Shown: positions 23,466 to 61,930, counted from the first letter of the stretch. The stretch: DNA of 64,000 nucleotides from Phoronis australis (GCA_002633005.1 NMRA01000047.1:645326-709325); one strand, 5' to 3'. Numbers and translations are program-made. The notes: generated from the letters alone by a model not told the origin.

Positions 23466-26400
23466 GTAAGTACATTATTGGCAAGTGTTGAGAACAAAGC
23501 TTCCAGTAGTGTATGCAGTGTAAGCAGTGATGTCGACTTGATGGTCTGGAATAACAGTAATGAACAAGCATAGTCCACCTGAGAAAAAAATAATTAACAA
23601 TGAACTAGTGAACAAAAATGGTCGGTACAGAGTGCACGTATAGATGACCGTACGGTGTTTAAGTCCAACTGACTCGGTCTGACTGAAGCTATATTGATCT
23701 TAGGAATCAATACATAGCAATGATGATGGGTCTAATTTAGAATTACCTTTTATATAATACCATCTTTACTTACAAGTACTTGACGTTTCACATCTTCCAT
23801 TGAGATGTATTATCAAGAGAATGAATACATACAACATGCAAAATATATATGATTTTGAGAACCGGTTTGTTCCTTGTTATTCAGTAGAAAAAACTGGTTC
23901 TCAAAAGGTGGGGCCAATGTAAGTGACTGTTACCGAACTTGGTTAAGAGGCAAAAATGGCTGGCATTTGGGAATGATTTATTGAACATTCATATCTTTAT
24001 AAAAAATGGTACCCTGATTTCTTGGCAGATTACTGTTTATTTGAATTTGAGACCATTCAATTGAATGGCATACATTCTGCGTACAAGGCCAAAGTGTTAC
24101 ATGTGGACTCACTGAAGTCACTTTGTTAAATGCTCTCTGGACTGACATGTGAATATTTTTCGTTGTGTATCTTGCCGTGGTGTTACAGTTGGTACTCATT
24201 GTTTTTTTGATAATTTTTGGCATAAATTCTTTTTTCCAGTTGGTAATCACAATGGAATGTACAAAGGAAGACGATACTTCCAGTGTAAGGAAGGACATGG
24301 AATTTTCACAAGAGCAAATAACATCAGATTCATATCAAAAACTAGGTGGTAAGTCATTCAATAATATTTTTGCTTGATGAGTTGTTGGTTTACAGAGCTT
24401 AGTGAGCCTACAACATTTTGAAGTCAAAACTTTAGGCCTTGAATATTGTCATCATTTCTTATCTCTATTTGGCATGCGTTTGTTGTTTGCATCGTTATCT
24501 CCCAAGCCCGTGAATGGATCTTTTCTCTCTCTCTAATCATCCAAGACCCAACAGGGATTCCTGAAATTGGTAAACATGTTTCATTTGTCATGGTTTCTTT
24601 GTGAAAATCATTGACTGTATTTGCAAATAGCTTGGGCTTTAGAGTCTGCAAACTTAATTTACCCCTGGGTCGATTTTTACTTGACCTATTGAATTATTGT
24701 TGCATCGAGTTTAAAACACAAAGTCTATCATTGCCAGTCAATAGCGTTATATCCCCCATTTTTATGACTGGTGGTTAGCCCTCCAGTCAGAGCTGGCCTT
24801 GGTTGTTTTGACCAAAAATTCTTTTCCCTTTCTTATGGCCATCTCATCTTTAGTTCCCAACTATTTAAACTCACTGATAACTCCACCAAATTTTCAAATC
24901 ATGAAGATGAGTTGATATCATGGAATCCATGCATTTTGAATTTTGGTGAAACTGGCTCAAGGCAACTTCTGAGGTTTGAAAAAGTGACGGTTTATGGCAA
25001 GATTGATGCATTTGTCATAATTGATCCAAAGCATCATGACACCTGTTCTAATATGACTTAACTGGGATATATGAGATTAGAAGTACGGATTGAGTGGAGT
25101 AGCGAGGGACTTAGTTTCATTTGTATGGCTTTTACAGGTTCATCCATGCATCCTATTAGGATAATTTGCTACTACAGACATTACAGGTTTATGAATTAAC
25201 AAGTTAAGTTCTTGACTCCTCTCGTTGGTTCTTGTTAATTTGTGGAGATACAAAATAAATGATACTCCCCACGTACTAGCATGGTCACTTGACAGGTTGA
25301 TTTCTTCTCGCAAACTATTGCCTTACGAGTTATTAACCAACCTCTCTGTTGTCAGTTTTGTTTTGTGGCTAATGAAATCTGTAGAAGTCTGGATTTTGAA
25401 GGGAGTGACATGTATAGTCAAAAGTTTGAAGGGCAACATGGAAAATAAACTGACAGAAAATTGAAATGGTTCATTTTTGTTTCAGCTTGTATGACAAATA
25501 TCATACAGTAAGCAGAGCATCGTACGTGGATGAGACATTATTTGGACGGTCATCTAGTAAGTAGGAAGCATAAATTGCCATTTTGAATTACTGTAAAAAA
25601 TGTACAGCATCCTTTGCCCAAACGACTTAACCTTAATTAACTACATTATTTTCATGAATCCTGACCTTCGAGGTGTAGTTCTACTGACACCCCTGATTGT
25701 GGAACATTAAATTTTTTTGTGTTTTATTAAACACAAACATTCAGTGTTATGATGGTGATAGTCACTTAAAGGGCCTTTCCTAAAACCGCTTTGAAGTGGT
25801 GGTAGTGGTAACATTTATTTCTAAAATCTGTTACACCAACCTCTAGCCTTTTTACATTGGCACGACATTTTAGTCGGTCAATTCTCTGGCCATCTTACCA
25901 TAAAGCCATGCTTGTTCTTCTAAGAATGCTGTAACGCCTGAAGATGGACGGAGAAATGGCCGGCCGAAACCTCGTGGCAATGTAAATAGGCTAGAAGTTG
26001 ATGCAAATAGACCAACAGATTTTATAAATGTCGTCGCTTACGTTTTGAGAACAAGTTTTCTCCACTGAGCAACCAGCATTAAGCTGGTTCTCAAAATCTT
26101 GGGACTCCTGAAAGTGACTATTGCCTTAAAGTCACATGCAATGTTGAATTCTTATAAATTTGTTTTGGTTCACAAGTGGGCTGAAGAATATTAATATAAG
26201 TACAGTCCATTTTAATGTTATGCACATTATGAACCGAGTGATTCACTGATTGTTTATACCACAAAATTCCTCACCATTAACTTTCTGTTGAGGTCCTCAC
26301 AATTGACATGGCTTAAATAAGGGTGCACAGGTTTCTACTCCAGTTTGTGTGTGTATACCGGTACCTACTAGTCTATGTTAATGTAAGAGCTGTGGAAAGA

Positions 26401-28948
26401 TTTTTCAGTTCTCAACCAGCAGTACCTTCATGGCCAATTGTTTACTGTTACAGTCCAAAAGTAATTGCCAGAGTTGTCATTTATTCTATTTTTCGAGGTC
26501 AGAATATGATTTTCTGCTGATAATCACATTTTCATCAGAGTTAATTTCTGAAAGTGCATGCAATGTTAACAGTAGACCAATAACTTGATGTTCTGAAAAG
26601 TTAAAATATCACTTGACCACCATTACTGTGTGCTTAGTAGGTGTACTAAAGAATTGCCGCACATGAGTTTATCGTTTGTGCCTCAGTCACGATTTGAATT
26701 TCTGCACCCTAACAGCTTCAAATGTATTTTATCATGTCATTTACTAACAGTCTATAAATGAGCATTTGTGGGTTGATTTCAGCTCCTGAAGTGGCAAGCC
26801 CCTATGGTCCTGTGAGTGTGAGCGACAGGTACAGAAATACTGCTCAGAATCTGTTCTCAGGTAAATAATTGGTGCGTTCTTACATTGATGATGCCTTAAG
26901 CCCACTTCATGGATGTGTACTGCCATCATCTCTGTCCAGAATCTGGATATACTACAGCTTTGCCTCTCATGACAATTTTATTTTTGTGCATTCCTCAAAA
27001 TGTGGCAACTGAAGAGAGGAGGACACCTGCACGTTTTTAGACAGTTTTGTGGTGTGTCTCCGACCTGGTGGCAGTTTTAGTATTTCAGGGTCCACATTTT
27101 AGTGCTTGCCTTAATTCTTTCAGGGAAATTTCTTAAGGCGCATCATAAAATATTGCTCAGGAGTTTCTCAAAGAAGAGCATGGGTGGCATTGATTTTAAG
27201 ATGGAGGCAACTTATGGTGTGCCCCTTAGCGTCAATTTTCATTTTCTTTGCATCTGTCCTGGCTTATATTTTCATGAAATAACAGTTGGGTAATTCTCTA
27301 GGAAGGTGTGATTGATGTTAATTATCGGATGGATTTGGGTACTGCTGCACCTCCACTGATGGCCTTGTTAGTTCTTGACCATTTGCCTATTGAGTCAAAC
27401 CACTTGCAAGTAATCTGAGTGAAGCTATTTTATGTAATATATCTTACTGGTGTTATTCCTCATACTGTCGATTTCATTCTTAGCATACACCTTTTTCTTG
27501 CCATTTGGCTTTATTTGATGTTTGTGAAATTCAACCACTGAATTTTCGTTAATGAGGAGATTGCCCTCGGCTATCCATTTTTGGACAAGGTGGGCTGCAA
27601 TTTTATTTTTTCAGAAAAATTTAAAATGATGAGCACCACAAGTATCTTAATTGCTGTTTGCGATGTTCACGGTAGGCGCATGCAGTTTATCTATGCTCTG
27701 GGTTGCTGTCTCATATTTTTTGGTCTTGGATGTGTCAGGTTTTGTGGTAAACTTCCAAGGATCTTGATGTCTTGAAAAATTTAAGGAGTTATGATATTAG
27801 CTTTGTTCTGGTATGGAAGTGCGTAGACCTAAGGGCCCACAATCTAATCTTTGTACTCGAAACAAACTCAAAATTATTTTTTGGCAATTTCTCTGCTACT
27901 TTTGTGCGAACTCAAGATAAGTGGTTATTAGACTGTGCTCGAATACTTTATAGTTTCCGCATGTGAGTTTCTAGTCCAAGTTTGCTCTTGATGACCCTTA
28001 TATTTGTGCTACAAACTCGAGTAAAAACTCGAAATTTTAGCCTTATTGTTGAGTTTATCAACTGCACATTAGGACTAAAAAATTATCCAAGTCATTATGT
28101 ACTCGAGCATAGAATAATAGGAACTTATCTTGAGCTCGCACAAAAGTAGAGTACAAAATGCCAAACATAATTTCGAGTTCCATTTCGAGTAAAAAGATTA
28201 GAATCCGGGCCCAGATGTAGTCGGTCTCCCAGAGCAACGTCGACTCGTCACCTTATCCTTTCTTTGAATTGAAAATGGTTGCAAAATATGCCTGCATTTC
28301 CCCTGACGGCCATTATATTGCTTCCACAGCTCAAACTAGCCCATCCTGACTATCCACTTAATGGGCCTGGTCTGATAACAATCTGCCAGTTTTGCTCATC
28401 AAGCTTAGAAATCATTGCTTATCTTAGTAAAGAACATGATGATACTAATTTTATAACTGTTACAGTAAGTCTAACTTTGACAAAGTTGGCTAATTACAAG
28501 AGTTTGCATAACACGATGTTTGATTAATTTTCTTAGATTGCATGATACAGATAAAGAGATAAAGAGATTTTCTGAATCCCAGAAAAAAAGAAATGGTTAA
28601 TTTGCTATATGAAACGTGTATTTTTTAGATAAAAAGTCTATGTTCGAAAAGCCCAAGGCATTCCATCTGAGTCACTCAATTGGTAGAAGCATTCCAGCAT
28701 CAACGATGAGGCCGCAGTCAGCGATGGCAGCATTTTGTTACACAAGCACGCCTGTGCATGATTGTTACTACGACGATGAAGAGGCCTTCATTCGATCACC
28801 CACCATACCCAAAACTCATATGCCGTACATGGCACTAAAGAGACAAGTGAAACGAGGCTGGGAAAACACCCATTATGTGCGAGAAATGTCTGTTCCTTCG
28901 GGACGTGATTCGATCAAACAATCTCAGTGGAATGACGTGTCGTTGTGA
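23324..28948 (+). CDS. CAP-Gly domain protein, five coding exons
   Basis: Exons 23324-23465, 24240-24348, 25486-25556, 26783-26860 and 28629-28948 join in frame to 240 codons (239 residues plus stop). The N-terminal half is a CAP-Gly microtubule plus-end-binding domain. Diagnostic residues are GDWVGVALNEK, GNHNGMYKGRRYFQCKEGHG (GNHNG replaces the usual GKNDG) and IFTRANNIRF. The C-terminal half (YHTVSRASYVDETLFGR, a Ser/Pro-rich stretch, FIRSPTIPKTHMPYMALKRQ, REMSVPSGRDSIKQ, end WNDVSL) I do not recognise. It lacks the coiled coils of CLIP or dynactin p150. The start at 23324 lies five bases after an acceptor (TTTACTTACAG), implying a 5' UTR or further N-terminal exon upstream. The gene converges on PAK. 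Confidence 0.88.
23780..23940 (-). repeat. Intronic repeat with hammerhead-like motif and hairpin
   Basis: Minus-strand motif at 23780-23817 (TTGATAAT, 6-bp stem ACATCT/AGATGT, GAAACGTC). Beside it is an inverted repeat TTTTGAGAACCGGTTT...AACTGGTTCTCAAAA at about 23854-23907. The hairpin resembles one at 26043-26095, indicating a shared family. Confidence 0.55.
24240..24348 (+). CDS. CAP-Gly protein exon 2
   Basis: Acceptor TTCTTTTTTCCAG; donor AGGTG|GTAAGT. Encodes GNHNGMYKGRRYFQCKEGHG and IFTRANNIRFISKTR, completing the CAP-Gly domain including the aromatic and Gly residues of the binding groove. Confidence 0.9.
25486..25556 (+). CDS. CAP-Gly protein exon 3
   Basis: Acceptor TTTTTGTTTCAG; donor TCTA|GTAAGT. 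Encodes CLYDKYHTVSRASYVDETL and FGRSS, just after the domain. Placed by reading-frame and splice-site continuity. Confidence 0.8.
25752..26125. mobile_element. ~375-bp MITE-like element in CAP-Gly intron
   Basis: Near-inverted ends GGTGATAGTCACTTAAAGG and CCTGAAAGTGACTATTGCC enclose a hairpin (TTTTGAGAAC...GTTCTCAAAA) and a CTGAAGAT...CCGAAAC motif. It shares its hairpin and right end with 23850-23940. No coding sequence. Confidence 0.55.
26783..26860 (+). CDS. CAP-Gly protein exon 4
   Basis: Acceptor GTTGATTTCAG; donor TCAG|GTAAAT. Encodes TPEVASPYGPVSVSDRYRN and TAQNLFS. Length 78, so skipping it would keep frame. Confidence 0.8.
26980..27400 (+). repeat. Ancient copy of the 0.4-kb repeat
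   Basis: Diverged matches such as GGTGTGCCCCTTAGCGTCAATTTTC and the TTTTCATGAAAT block. It lies in the last CAP-Gly intron. Weak but ordered similarity. Confidence 0.45.
27400..28600. other. Last CAP-Gly intron, remainder
   Basis: Short frames without motifs; several CTCGAG/CTCGA-type strings between 27850 and 28200. Nothing assignable. Confidence 0.45.
28629..28948 (+). CDS. CAP-Gly protein terminal exon
   Basis: Acceptor GTATTTTTTAG; 106 codons to TGA. Encodes DKKSMFEKPKAFHLSHSIGR, an acidic CYYDDEEAF patch and the C-terminus NDVSL. AATAAA at 29783-29788 and 30002-30007 are candidate polyadenylation signals. Confidence 0.85.
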
Positions 28949-31633
28949 TCACATTAGTCATTGTTGAGCTTTAAGTCACCAGTGAAGATCTGTTGTATAG
29001 TGGTCTAGAAGAAAGTGACTCATTAGATTCCTGTCATTTTCAGAGCAAAATTTGACTGAGGTGGGCATGTTTCATGTGTCAGTAGTGTCCATCAACCAGT
29101 CCGTAGACCAAACACTTTCTTTCAGACACTAGAATGGGCCCTTGATCCATCGCTTTTGGGGCCAAAGACATCCCCATTTGACTAGGAATATTAAAAATTA
29201 ATGTGAAATTACTCCTTATGAGGCCCAAACATTCCCTTTCAGTGGTTAAAAGATGTCCCCTCAGGTTAGAATCACTTAGTTTCCGCTGCTTGAGGCATTG
29301 CCTATAGGGGTGGCAATGGACGAATGAATTGGTGTTCCAGGGGATTTCCCCTCAACTCCACTAAAAAATTCCCCACTTGGAAAGGTACATGCATCTTTCC
29401 CTAAGGTGAGGGCCCTGCTTATGATTGGAGCTTAACGTTAAGTTATGATTCTCAAATTTGGTAGTTGAGCCTACTTTTTGATAACCCCTTTTGATTTAGA
29501 GTTTGGCAGGTCTAAAGTTCAGGGTCACCCTGTCTTGTCCCATTTTATTATTACATTTCCATGGCAACAGTCCTGGTATAGAGGAGGATAATGTGTTGAC
29601 TTGTATTGTCAGAAATCATGTGCAACAATTGTTCATATTTATTGTAATGGGTGGAGATACAAAAAAGGCCCTCTTTACTCAGTGTCTCAGGTTTCGAGTA
29701 ACAGGGGAAAACTCGTCATTTATGCACACGTACAGAACCTCATAGTCGTGGCTATTTTATTAGTGTGGACTGAAACGGGGGAAATAAATTGTTTACACAC
29801 GTCTGTTTAACAGGGCCGTCATTTAAGTACTGACGCTAGTCGTTTTACTTTATTTTATTTTACTCTTCTTAATGGTTGGTAAGTGCACAGCATTCCAACA
29901 CCTATTTTATTTATCTGTGAAAATACTTATTGGAAGACCCGAAATTAGTAACAATGAAATGGAAACGATACCATCAATGGAAAAAGTAAACAGTTTAAGT
30001 AAATAAATGCTTATCTATAAAAATGTAAACATTTTTAATACTTTCAGGGTACAGAGCAGTTATTTTTGTGTCTCGTGAAAATGACAGCAATTGTGAACTC
30101 TGACCCTTGATATGGTCACATGTAGGATAAACTTGGGGGGCACCAAGTCACGCACAGGTTGCATATATATGTATGTATGTATGTATAAGTGTGTTATATA
30201 CAACCATCACTTATCAAACGAAGCCATTAGCGATAGTGCAAGTAGAGCCAGTTTATTCTACCATGATTTTACATGCAATCAAGTGAATCTGTATTTTAGT
30301 CATAACTTATAATATGTACATTACAACTTCATTCTACAGACTCTACATTAAAAAAATTCCATTCACTTCAACTTAAAAGGAAGCATAGCGCAAAACAGTT
30401 AACAAGTACAACATGTACAATACAAATGCACAAACAAATGACAGTCTTCTATAGTAACGATTTAAAATCAATTCCCTCCAACAAGGCTTAAGGTGCGCAT
30501 CAGCACGAGTGAACTGAACAATTTAGTGTAACTAGATTACAATTTAGTGAAGTACTAAATGTTAGTACACAAATCGGGAGACAAAAGTCTTGTTTTCTAA
30601 CTAATGATGCACTACTCAAAACTAATGCAATGTGTTCCACCTAGCCTCCATATTGTATGGAGGACACACTGGTGTTGTTTTTATAGCGTTAAGTACAACG
30701 GACATGCACAGCAGTTTACGAAATAAACTAGATACAACTCTGTCGGACTCTGCAAAATGTGGATGAACCTCTTGCCAGACTTCTTTGGCAATGAAGTCAA
30801 ACATTTGTCGCAACAAAATAGCATTTTTGTCAAACTTTAGTCAGAGTTTGATTGACGCCACAGTGCCTAGCTGCTAACTGTTTGTTTGCAAATGGACTTG
30901 CAAAGCAAGCTGCCGCAATTTCGAAAACGTACTTCAAGCTACAACTGTCGAAAATTTGCCAGAATTGAAAAGCGGTCTAGTCGAAAAGAAATGAATATTT
31001 CGTCACGGGTTTTGTGTATCATGAAACACTGCTCTGCAGCTATGACTGATGCAACAAATTAGGCGTGGCAAATTGAAACATCTACAGCTTAATAACATCT
31101 TTTTATTGGCAGTGGTAAGACGGCAGGCTACTAAGTTAGCAACTATAACTAAACTCCCGATATGAAAACAATAAAAAGCTACCCTGAAAAATAACAGATC
31201 AATATGTCAAAAAGCAACATTTTCGAATAGCAATTAATTATTAGCTCTGCAATGTCATACATCCTAAATCTTAATCATGCTGATTATTTTTTTAATCACT
31301 GCGCATTTTGAAGACATGAAAACAAAATTACTCTGTGGAACCAAATCAATTAACGCCTGAACTCTGATGGTTCATTCCAGGCTGAGTATTCTAGCATGAT
31401 TACTAAAGGCCTCTCGCAGCACCATCTTTAAGAAGTGCTTTTTTCTGGGAACAAAATTTGGAACTTATTCCATTAAACGAGACAAATTAACATTACTGAT
31501 AGTGCTTGAGTCTAGATTTGCCATAATAACCTAATTTATTCTAGTCTGAAAAGTCATTTAAACTTGGCATAATTACAGCAAGGTGCCTGAATAGCGGCAC
31601 CGCAACGATGTTGTGATATTAAGTGAAGCAGTA
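28949..31633. other. Convergent intergenic region, two 3' UTRs
   Basis: Lies between the CAP-Gly stop and the PAK stop. Plus-strand AATAAA occurs at 29783 and 30002; minus-strand AATAAA (TTTATT on plus) occurs near 31095 and 31534. A (TATG)n run lies at 30170-30186. No separate gene seen. Confidence 0.5.
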
Positions 31634-57837
<26,204 letters not shown>

Positions 57838-58540
57838 GACGATTTGCTGTCAACAACCTCCAATCTGGTGTAGATCTAAAAATTATAAGTTCATTACTTT
57901 ATTTGTACAACTTGTCACTAGACCATGTTTTTTGTTTAAAGTGTAATTTTTATCTTTAAACATAAATTTTTAAAAAATAATAAAACACCACTAAGTATAG
58001 TTATTAGTTTCAAGGTTACGTTACCATTAAATTACACAAGGCCACTTTTAAGACAATAACTGGTAATCTAATTTTTAATTCAGATGATCTTGATACCTGT
58101 TGTTTTCAACGAACAATGAAAAACTAGCCCGGCTTCCCTGCCTGCACACCACAATAAGACTGCAACTTATTGTGAAAAATACCATGAGCTACAAGTATTT
58201 TGGCAACAAATACCTATCATATGACTCAACATTGCTTTAAAATATGTAAGTGCTCTGGTACACTTTCTATAAGGGATTCATAAAATGTATACCTTAGTAG
58301 GTAAACAAAGGCAAAGTATTGTCTACTTTCCCGAACTAAACTTGCTTCAAGTCTGCCCCAGAACCAACTGGTGATGGCACATTCCACATACCTCTGAATA
58401 AAAAACTTTGTCCAGTCATTTCCCCCCAATAATTGACAAAAAAGGAGTTTCATATTAAAAACTAAAACATCCAATAGGTTGCCACAAGGTTCATAGTTTG
58501 GGCGACTGGTGTCATCAGCACATCTCCCAATTGCAATATC

Positions 58541-59040
58541 AATAGATGTTGATTAGGTTATGTGTAGTACAGGACAAAATATTCATACAAAATAGATATT
58601 GATTAGGTTATGTGTAGTACAGGACAAAGTATTCATACAAAATAGATATTGATTAGGTTACGTGTAGTACAGGACAAAGTATTCATACAAAATAGATGTT
58701 GATTAGGTTACGTGTAGTACAGGACAAAGTATTCATACAAAATAGATGTTGATTAGGTAACATGTAGTACAGGACAAAGTATTCATGCAAAATAGATGTT
58801 GATTAGGTTACATGTAGTACAGGACAAAGTATTCATGCAAAATAGATGTTGATTAGGTTACATGTAGTACAGGACAAAGTATTCATGCAAAATAGATGTT
58901 GATTAGGTTACATGTAGTACAGGACAAAGCATTCATGCAAAATAGATGTTGATGAGGTTACATGTAGTACAAGACAAAGTATTCATACAAAATAGATGTT
59001 GATTAGGTTACATGTAGTACAAGACAAAGTATTCCTACAA
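58541..59040 (+). repeat. 50-bp minisatellite, exactly 10 units
   Basis: Ten head-to-tail 50-bp units (start AATAGATGTTGATTAGGTTA) fill 500 bp with substitutions but no indels. Substitutions form a gradient (TATGTG to CGTGTAG to CATGTAG), suggesting spread by unequal exchange. Upstream of PAK exon 1. Confidence 0.97.
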
Positions 59041-59405
59041 AATACTGTTTCCTCTTCATGACAGATAGCTCTGTTAACAGCAAAAATTACTGATAATAAC
59101 TATTAAGGAGGCAAAATTCTAATAACGGAATATTGCGTAGCCACGTTGTAAACTTTCATTTTAATTCCTTTTCATTCTTAGTCATCAGGGGAGACTATTC
59201 TGAAGATGAATTTGGCTTCAGTCCAGTCGTCGTGACAGAAAATTTTATGTCATTTTGACTGAATATTTTCACATGTACAGAATATTGTACGATCTTATCG
59301 AAAAATCTGCGTATTAAAAACGTAGTAGCACAGGCTTTTAGAACATCAGTATCTACATGTTAATCCTAACACAATCTGTAGGTGAAAAATTATAAAAATC
59401 CTCAC

Positions 59406-59440
59406 TTGCCACGAACCAAAGCCGAGTGATACTCTGCCAT
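59406..59440 (-). promoter_or_regulatory. Possible PAK 5' leader exon with upstream ORF
   Basis: The minus strand reads AAAATGGCAGAGTATCACTC, then GGCAA|GTGAGG, a good donor. Joined to the acceptor at 57875, the ATG opens a ~24-codon frame that ends inside the PAK coding sequence in another frame, i.e. an overlapping upstream ORF. Alternatively AAAATGGC is a YY1-type motif at the transcription start. Inference from splice-site shape only. Confidence 0.3.
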
Positions 59441-60382
59441 TTTGTATTTGTCGCTAAGTCACATGTGAGATTTATTAAGGAATGATTGAACAAGGACGTC
59501 TATTCGACAGGGATAAGCGTGTTTTACACAGAATAATTTGAGACTGGTGGTAAGCAGTATATACATAACAACAAACATGCAGTAACAAAATAACAACCGG
59601 TAAGTAAAATTGTTAATACAGTAAGAATAACAACAATTTTGAAAGGGAAAAACTAAGATACTGGCAGTCTCTGTCGACTTAGTTATGTAGCTGATGGCCA
59701 ACAATGTGCGACAACCCATTTTCAACAGAATAGCAACTGATGGCAAAATAACGTAAGAAAGAAAACTTGACATGTTGCCAAATAGTATAATATAAGTTTT
59801 AATTAGTTTTAAGAAAAAGGATAGATTTTCATTCAGCCTGAAGCATTCGTATAAGTTTACTACCGGAGCCCGGCTACCTGGTCACAGACATCACTGCTTC
59901 ACAGCGTAGGATGAACACATTAATTAGCTCCGCGGGCCTTGAATAGCTGAAATTCATGTGACCAAGCGATAAAAGAATTTCTGCGTCATGCTCCTAACAC
60001 TATGAGCAATATTTTTCTATCGCTGTCATTCAGCACATAGACTAGGGTTCACTAGTACACTCCCCCCCTCGCGCTTGTGTTTTCCATCACGGAATTTTTA
60101 TTCTTAGACAATGGAGATATCAATTATAAATTTTTGTCACGTTTTAAAATATGTTTAGTCTAATAATTGAAAATTAAATTAAAGTCAGTTTAACAAGACA
60201 TTATTTTCCCTGTGAAGTGACACATGGCAACTGCCGCAAAAAACTTTGCCAGTTATCCTGCCTGGCTTAGAAGTAAAAACTAAGTAAGCAGTAGCAGGTG
60301 AAATTTGACGACTTTTGTTAAATCACGGCATCAACTTTACAGCAGAGGTACTGTTGATAAAACGGACTGGGGAATAAGACAT

Positions 60383-60632
60383 TGGGGACTGCTCGAAGAA
60401 AAAGTTTGATAATGGGAGTATTTGTTCGAGTTGGAAGGAATTAAACATATCGATAACCTCCTAAGGTGTTCCTCTATGCGCAAAAGGTATTTAAAAAAAC
60501 GTGACTTTGATGTTTTAGTCGGTGCGAGGCATAATTCGCCGAAAAGCTTCCGGCATATGGAGCGCCTATAGGAGCTGCATCGCCTCTGGTCGGGCCAACA
60601 GAGCCTGAGGCGATGGTCATTGCCTACGTGAC
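60383..60632 (-). repeat. Foldback-family repeat, copy 4
   Basis: Reverse complement of the 9421-9700 unit, 50 kb away, with the conserved RKLFGELCLAPTK frame and the CATCGCCTC hairpin region altered by a small insertion. Confidence 0.75.
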
Positions 60633-60950
60633 TGTAGTAAATGTCGACGTCAGTCTCAGCTGTGGCGTCTCTATGTTGTGATGTCCTTTTCGTTGCAATG
60701 TTGGTCCTGGCCTGGTGCGACACCTGATGCCAGAAGTGCCCAGCACAGGTCACACTGTCATCACGTGACCAGTCAGCTCTCAAGACCACGTGACAAGATC
60801 GTCTGGGCGTTTTGGAGTTAGCGGCCGTCCTGTGCGGACGTGATGTAAGTACACTCTAGACTTTACTCTTTCACCGTGTTTAATAGGCTGAACCTGCTTG
60901 ACTGTAGCAGTAGCTGTAGTCATACCAATACAACATGACCATGTAGAAGT

Positions 60951-61181
60951 ACAAGTCTAAGATAAAAACAAAGTTTCTTGACAGTTATAGTTTAATAACT
61001 TTCGTCATTGTGTCACCTTCAAAAGACAAGTGGAAGCGGAGTAGGTACTACACCTTTACAGTCAGAAGTCAGGACACTCTGTCTAAGACTGTTGCTGGTG
61101 ATGGTGTGATGACTGGATCGGATGACTCACAAATGTCAACTTCCGTTTTCTGACCGAGTACTTTGTTCTCGACAAATTTGN
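60951..61181 (+). repeat. Duplicated segment, copy A, ends at a scaffold 'n'
   Basis: 231 bp nearly identical to 61520-61742. Differences are small indels (CAAG versus GG; an extra GATCG). Ends exactly at the ambiguous base 61182, like the EMC6 duplicate. Confidence 0.93.
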
Positions 61182-61472
61182 TACTAGTGCCTGGGACAAA
61201 CAGATACATTGCATAAACAAACCCTGGATCATGTTTTGTGTCCCGTCGGAAGAAAATTTAAATTCGAAAACATCTTCTGAAAACGCACAAAAAAGTGTAT
61301 TAGTAAAATCTACTGATTTTTAAGTGGTTTTAAAAAACAATCGGTAAACTCACCGATTTTTGTCTCATTACTTTGATACGTGTCTCTTCCGATAAGTTAG
61401 TACCTAACGTGCACACGAGCACCTCAAATTGGAACGCTAAGTCCCGCGTGGTTGCGCTGCACGCGAAACAAG

Positions 61473-61930
61473 ATGGCGGACGAACTTTGGAGCCTGACGA
61501 AAATAGGTAACCGGACTATACAAGTCTAAGATAAAAACAAAGTTTCTTGACAGTTATAGTTTAATAACTTTCGTCATTGTGTCACCTTCAAAAGAGGTGG
61601 AAGCGGAGTAGGTACTACACCTTTACAGTCAGAAGTCAGGACACTCTGTCTAAGACTGTTGCTGGTGATGGTGTGATGACTGGATGACTCACAAATGTCA
61701 ACTTCCGTTTTCTGACCGAGTACTTTGTTCTCGACAAATTTGGCAATAAAACGGTTCAATCTAGAATAAAAAATATCCTAGTGAGCACTTTGAGAGTATT
61801 AACTTACATACGGAGAATCGAAAACTATCTTGTCGGGTGCCTCTTACCACGAATCGGGAAAATTAACAACAAACTTCTGCATTTTCAGCCGACGGGTTAC
61901 CGGAAATGTGTTTCATTTGTGATATCTCGC
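61473..61930 (+). CDS. Possible first exons of an unidentified plus-strand gene
   Basis: AAACAAGATGGCGGACGAAC combines a strong start context with a YY1-type AAGATGGCGG motif typical of first exons. 61473-61506 encodes MADELWSLTKI and ends at ATAG|GTAACC. An acceptor (GCATTTTCAG) at 61888 would continue in frame as ADGLPEMCFICDISR to a donor CTCGC|GTGAGT at 61931. I do not recognise the protein and see no later exon before the window ends. If real, it is divergent from PAK. Confidence 0.3.
61520..61742 (+). repeat. Duplicated segment, copy B
   Basis: Partner of 60951-61181, in continuous sequence on both sides. Confidence 0.93.
61574..61760 (-). other. Weak candidate terminal exon, minus strand
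   Basis: After an acceptor-like TTTTTTATTCTAG the frame LNRFIAKFVENKVLGQ...TSDCKGVVPTPLPPLLKVTQ runs 61 codons to a stop. The duplicate at 60951-61181 carries a frameshift. No upstream exon recognised; conflicts with the plus-strand candidate in the same region. Confidence 0.15.

Noticed and set aside
30170-30186. TATG run as a regulatory element
   Set aside because: Simple microsatellite; no supporting context.
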